Assembly: GCA_965657935.1 (NCBI GenBank)
Contig: CBFHQE010000150.1
Coordinates: 1 to 5,493, forward strand
DNA from: Maricaulis sp965657935
GTDB taxonomy: Bacteria; Pseudomonadota; Alphaproteobacteria; Caulobacterales; Maricaulaceae
Direction: 5' to 3'
Length of the DNA: 5,493 nucleotides
The notes under the pieces were generated by a model that was not told where the DNA came from, made no database searches, and was given only the letters and a program-made list of their open reading frames with translations. Made by a program: the position numbers and the translations under genes. Shown here one piece after another: positions 5,067 through 5,493 of this stretch. Within the stretch, counting starts at the first letter, position 1. Each line of letters begins with the position of its first letter.

Positions 5067-5493
5067 ATGTGTGGTCGTTATGCGCTTGGCAAGCTGGAAT
5101 GGTGGATCCTGCAGGAGATGTTCAAGCTCCAGCAGGCGGCTTTGAACATGCAGCCGCGCTGGAATGTGGCTCCGACCCAGTCCGCGCCGATCATCCGTTA
5201 TGCCGAGGACCATACCGAGGCCGTCATGGCGCGCTGGGGGCTGGTGCCGTTTTTCTGGCAGAAACCGCTCGGCGAGATGAAGTTCTCGACCTTCAATGCC
5301 AAGTCGGAAACCGCGGCGACGACGGCGAGTTTCCGGGAGCCGTTCAGGAAACGCCGATGCATTGTACCGGCGATCGGTTTTTACGAATGGACGGGCAAGA
5401 AGGGCGCGAAACAGCCCTGGTGGATCACCGTGAAAGACCAGGACTGGTTCGGTTTCGCGGGGCTGTGGGACGAGGCGGAGATCGAGGGTGAAA
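5067..5493 (+). CDS. SRAP-family abasic-site-processing protein (YedK/HMCES type), N-terminal part
   Basis: The first 142 codons are present and the gene runs past the window end. The protein begins MCGRY; after Met removal Cys2 is the residue that forms the covalent thiazolidine link with abasic sites in single-stranded DNA. Other family blocks follow in order: NVAPTQ (33-38), RWGLVPFFW (56-64), FNAKSET (76-82, Asn77), RCIVPAIGFYEW (97-108, Glu107), KQPWWI (115-120) and FAGLWD (130-135). Cys2, Asn77 and Glu107 match the known active-site residues of E. coli YedK; the expected His near 160 lies outside. The start is fixed by the need for Cys2. No clear Shine-Dalgarno sequence precedes it, and I see no alphaproteobacterial SOS box (GTTC-N7-GTTC) in the 138 bases upstream, so damage induction is not supported here. 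The family name SOS response-associated peptidase is historical. Confidence 0.93.
   Translation, partial: MCGRYALGKLEWWILQEMFKLQQAALNMQPRWNVAPTQSAPIIRYAEDHTEAVMARWGLVPFFWQKPLGEMKFSTFNAKSETAATTASFREPFRKRRCIVPAIGFYEWTGKKGAKQPWWITVKDQDWFGFAGLWDEAEIEGE

Noticed and set aside
4991..5491. Plus-strand 166-codon frame over the SRAP gene
   Set aside because: The overlapping frame from 5067 encodes an unmistakable SRAP protein; this one is its shadow.

Overview
The window is GC-rich and densely coding. It looks like an alphaproteobacterial chromosome, possibly of the Maricaulales/Hyphomonadaceae type. That assignment is an inference from three things: a SAM-II-type riboswitch in front of a metX-like gene, the composition, and the palindromic intergenic repeats of the CGTCAT...ATGACG kind. 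No rRNA or tRNA gene and no CRISPR array is visible, nor any transposase.

Left part (1-3715, all minus strand). Read in the direction of transcription, the order is a short MetX-family homoserine acyltransferase, then metB (cystathionine gamma-synthase), then hldE and the start of gmhB. metX and metB overlap by 4 bases and form a two-step methionine-biosynthesis unit: homoserine is acylated, then the acyl group is replaced by cysteine to give cystathionine. hldE and gmhB overlap by 8 bases and make ADP-heptose for the lipopolysaccharide core: kinase, 7-phosphatase, then adenylyltransferase. The 72-base gap between metB and hldE shows no clear terminator, so read-through is possible.

Control region of metXB (about 3716-3890). 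This is the richest non-coding part. A sigma-70-like promoter is overlapped by an AT-rich palindrome that looks like a repressor operator. Directly downstream, at the predicted transcript 5' end, is an RNA pseudoknot with the hallmarks of a SAM-II riboswitch. Further on, two hairpins precede the start codon, the second of which buries the ribosome binding site. The arrangement suggests two layers of methionine/SAM feedback.

Repeat cluster (about 3930-4346). Three separate palindromic elements lie between the metXB promoter and the plus-strand genes. Two share CGTCA-type ends, and one has paired hairpins as its ends. No gene is supported here; the open frames that cross it are by-products of the repeats.

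Right part (4443-5493, plus strand). A small membrane protein resembling the CPBP (CAAX protease/bacteriocin-processing) family has visibly lower GC than its neighbours. It is followed by the first 142 codons of an SRAP-family protein (YedK/HMCES type) that shields abasic sites in DNA. I see no functional link between these two, or between them and the left part.
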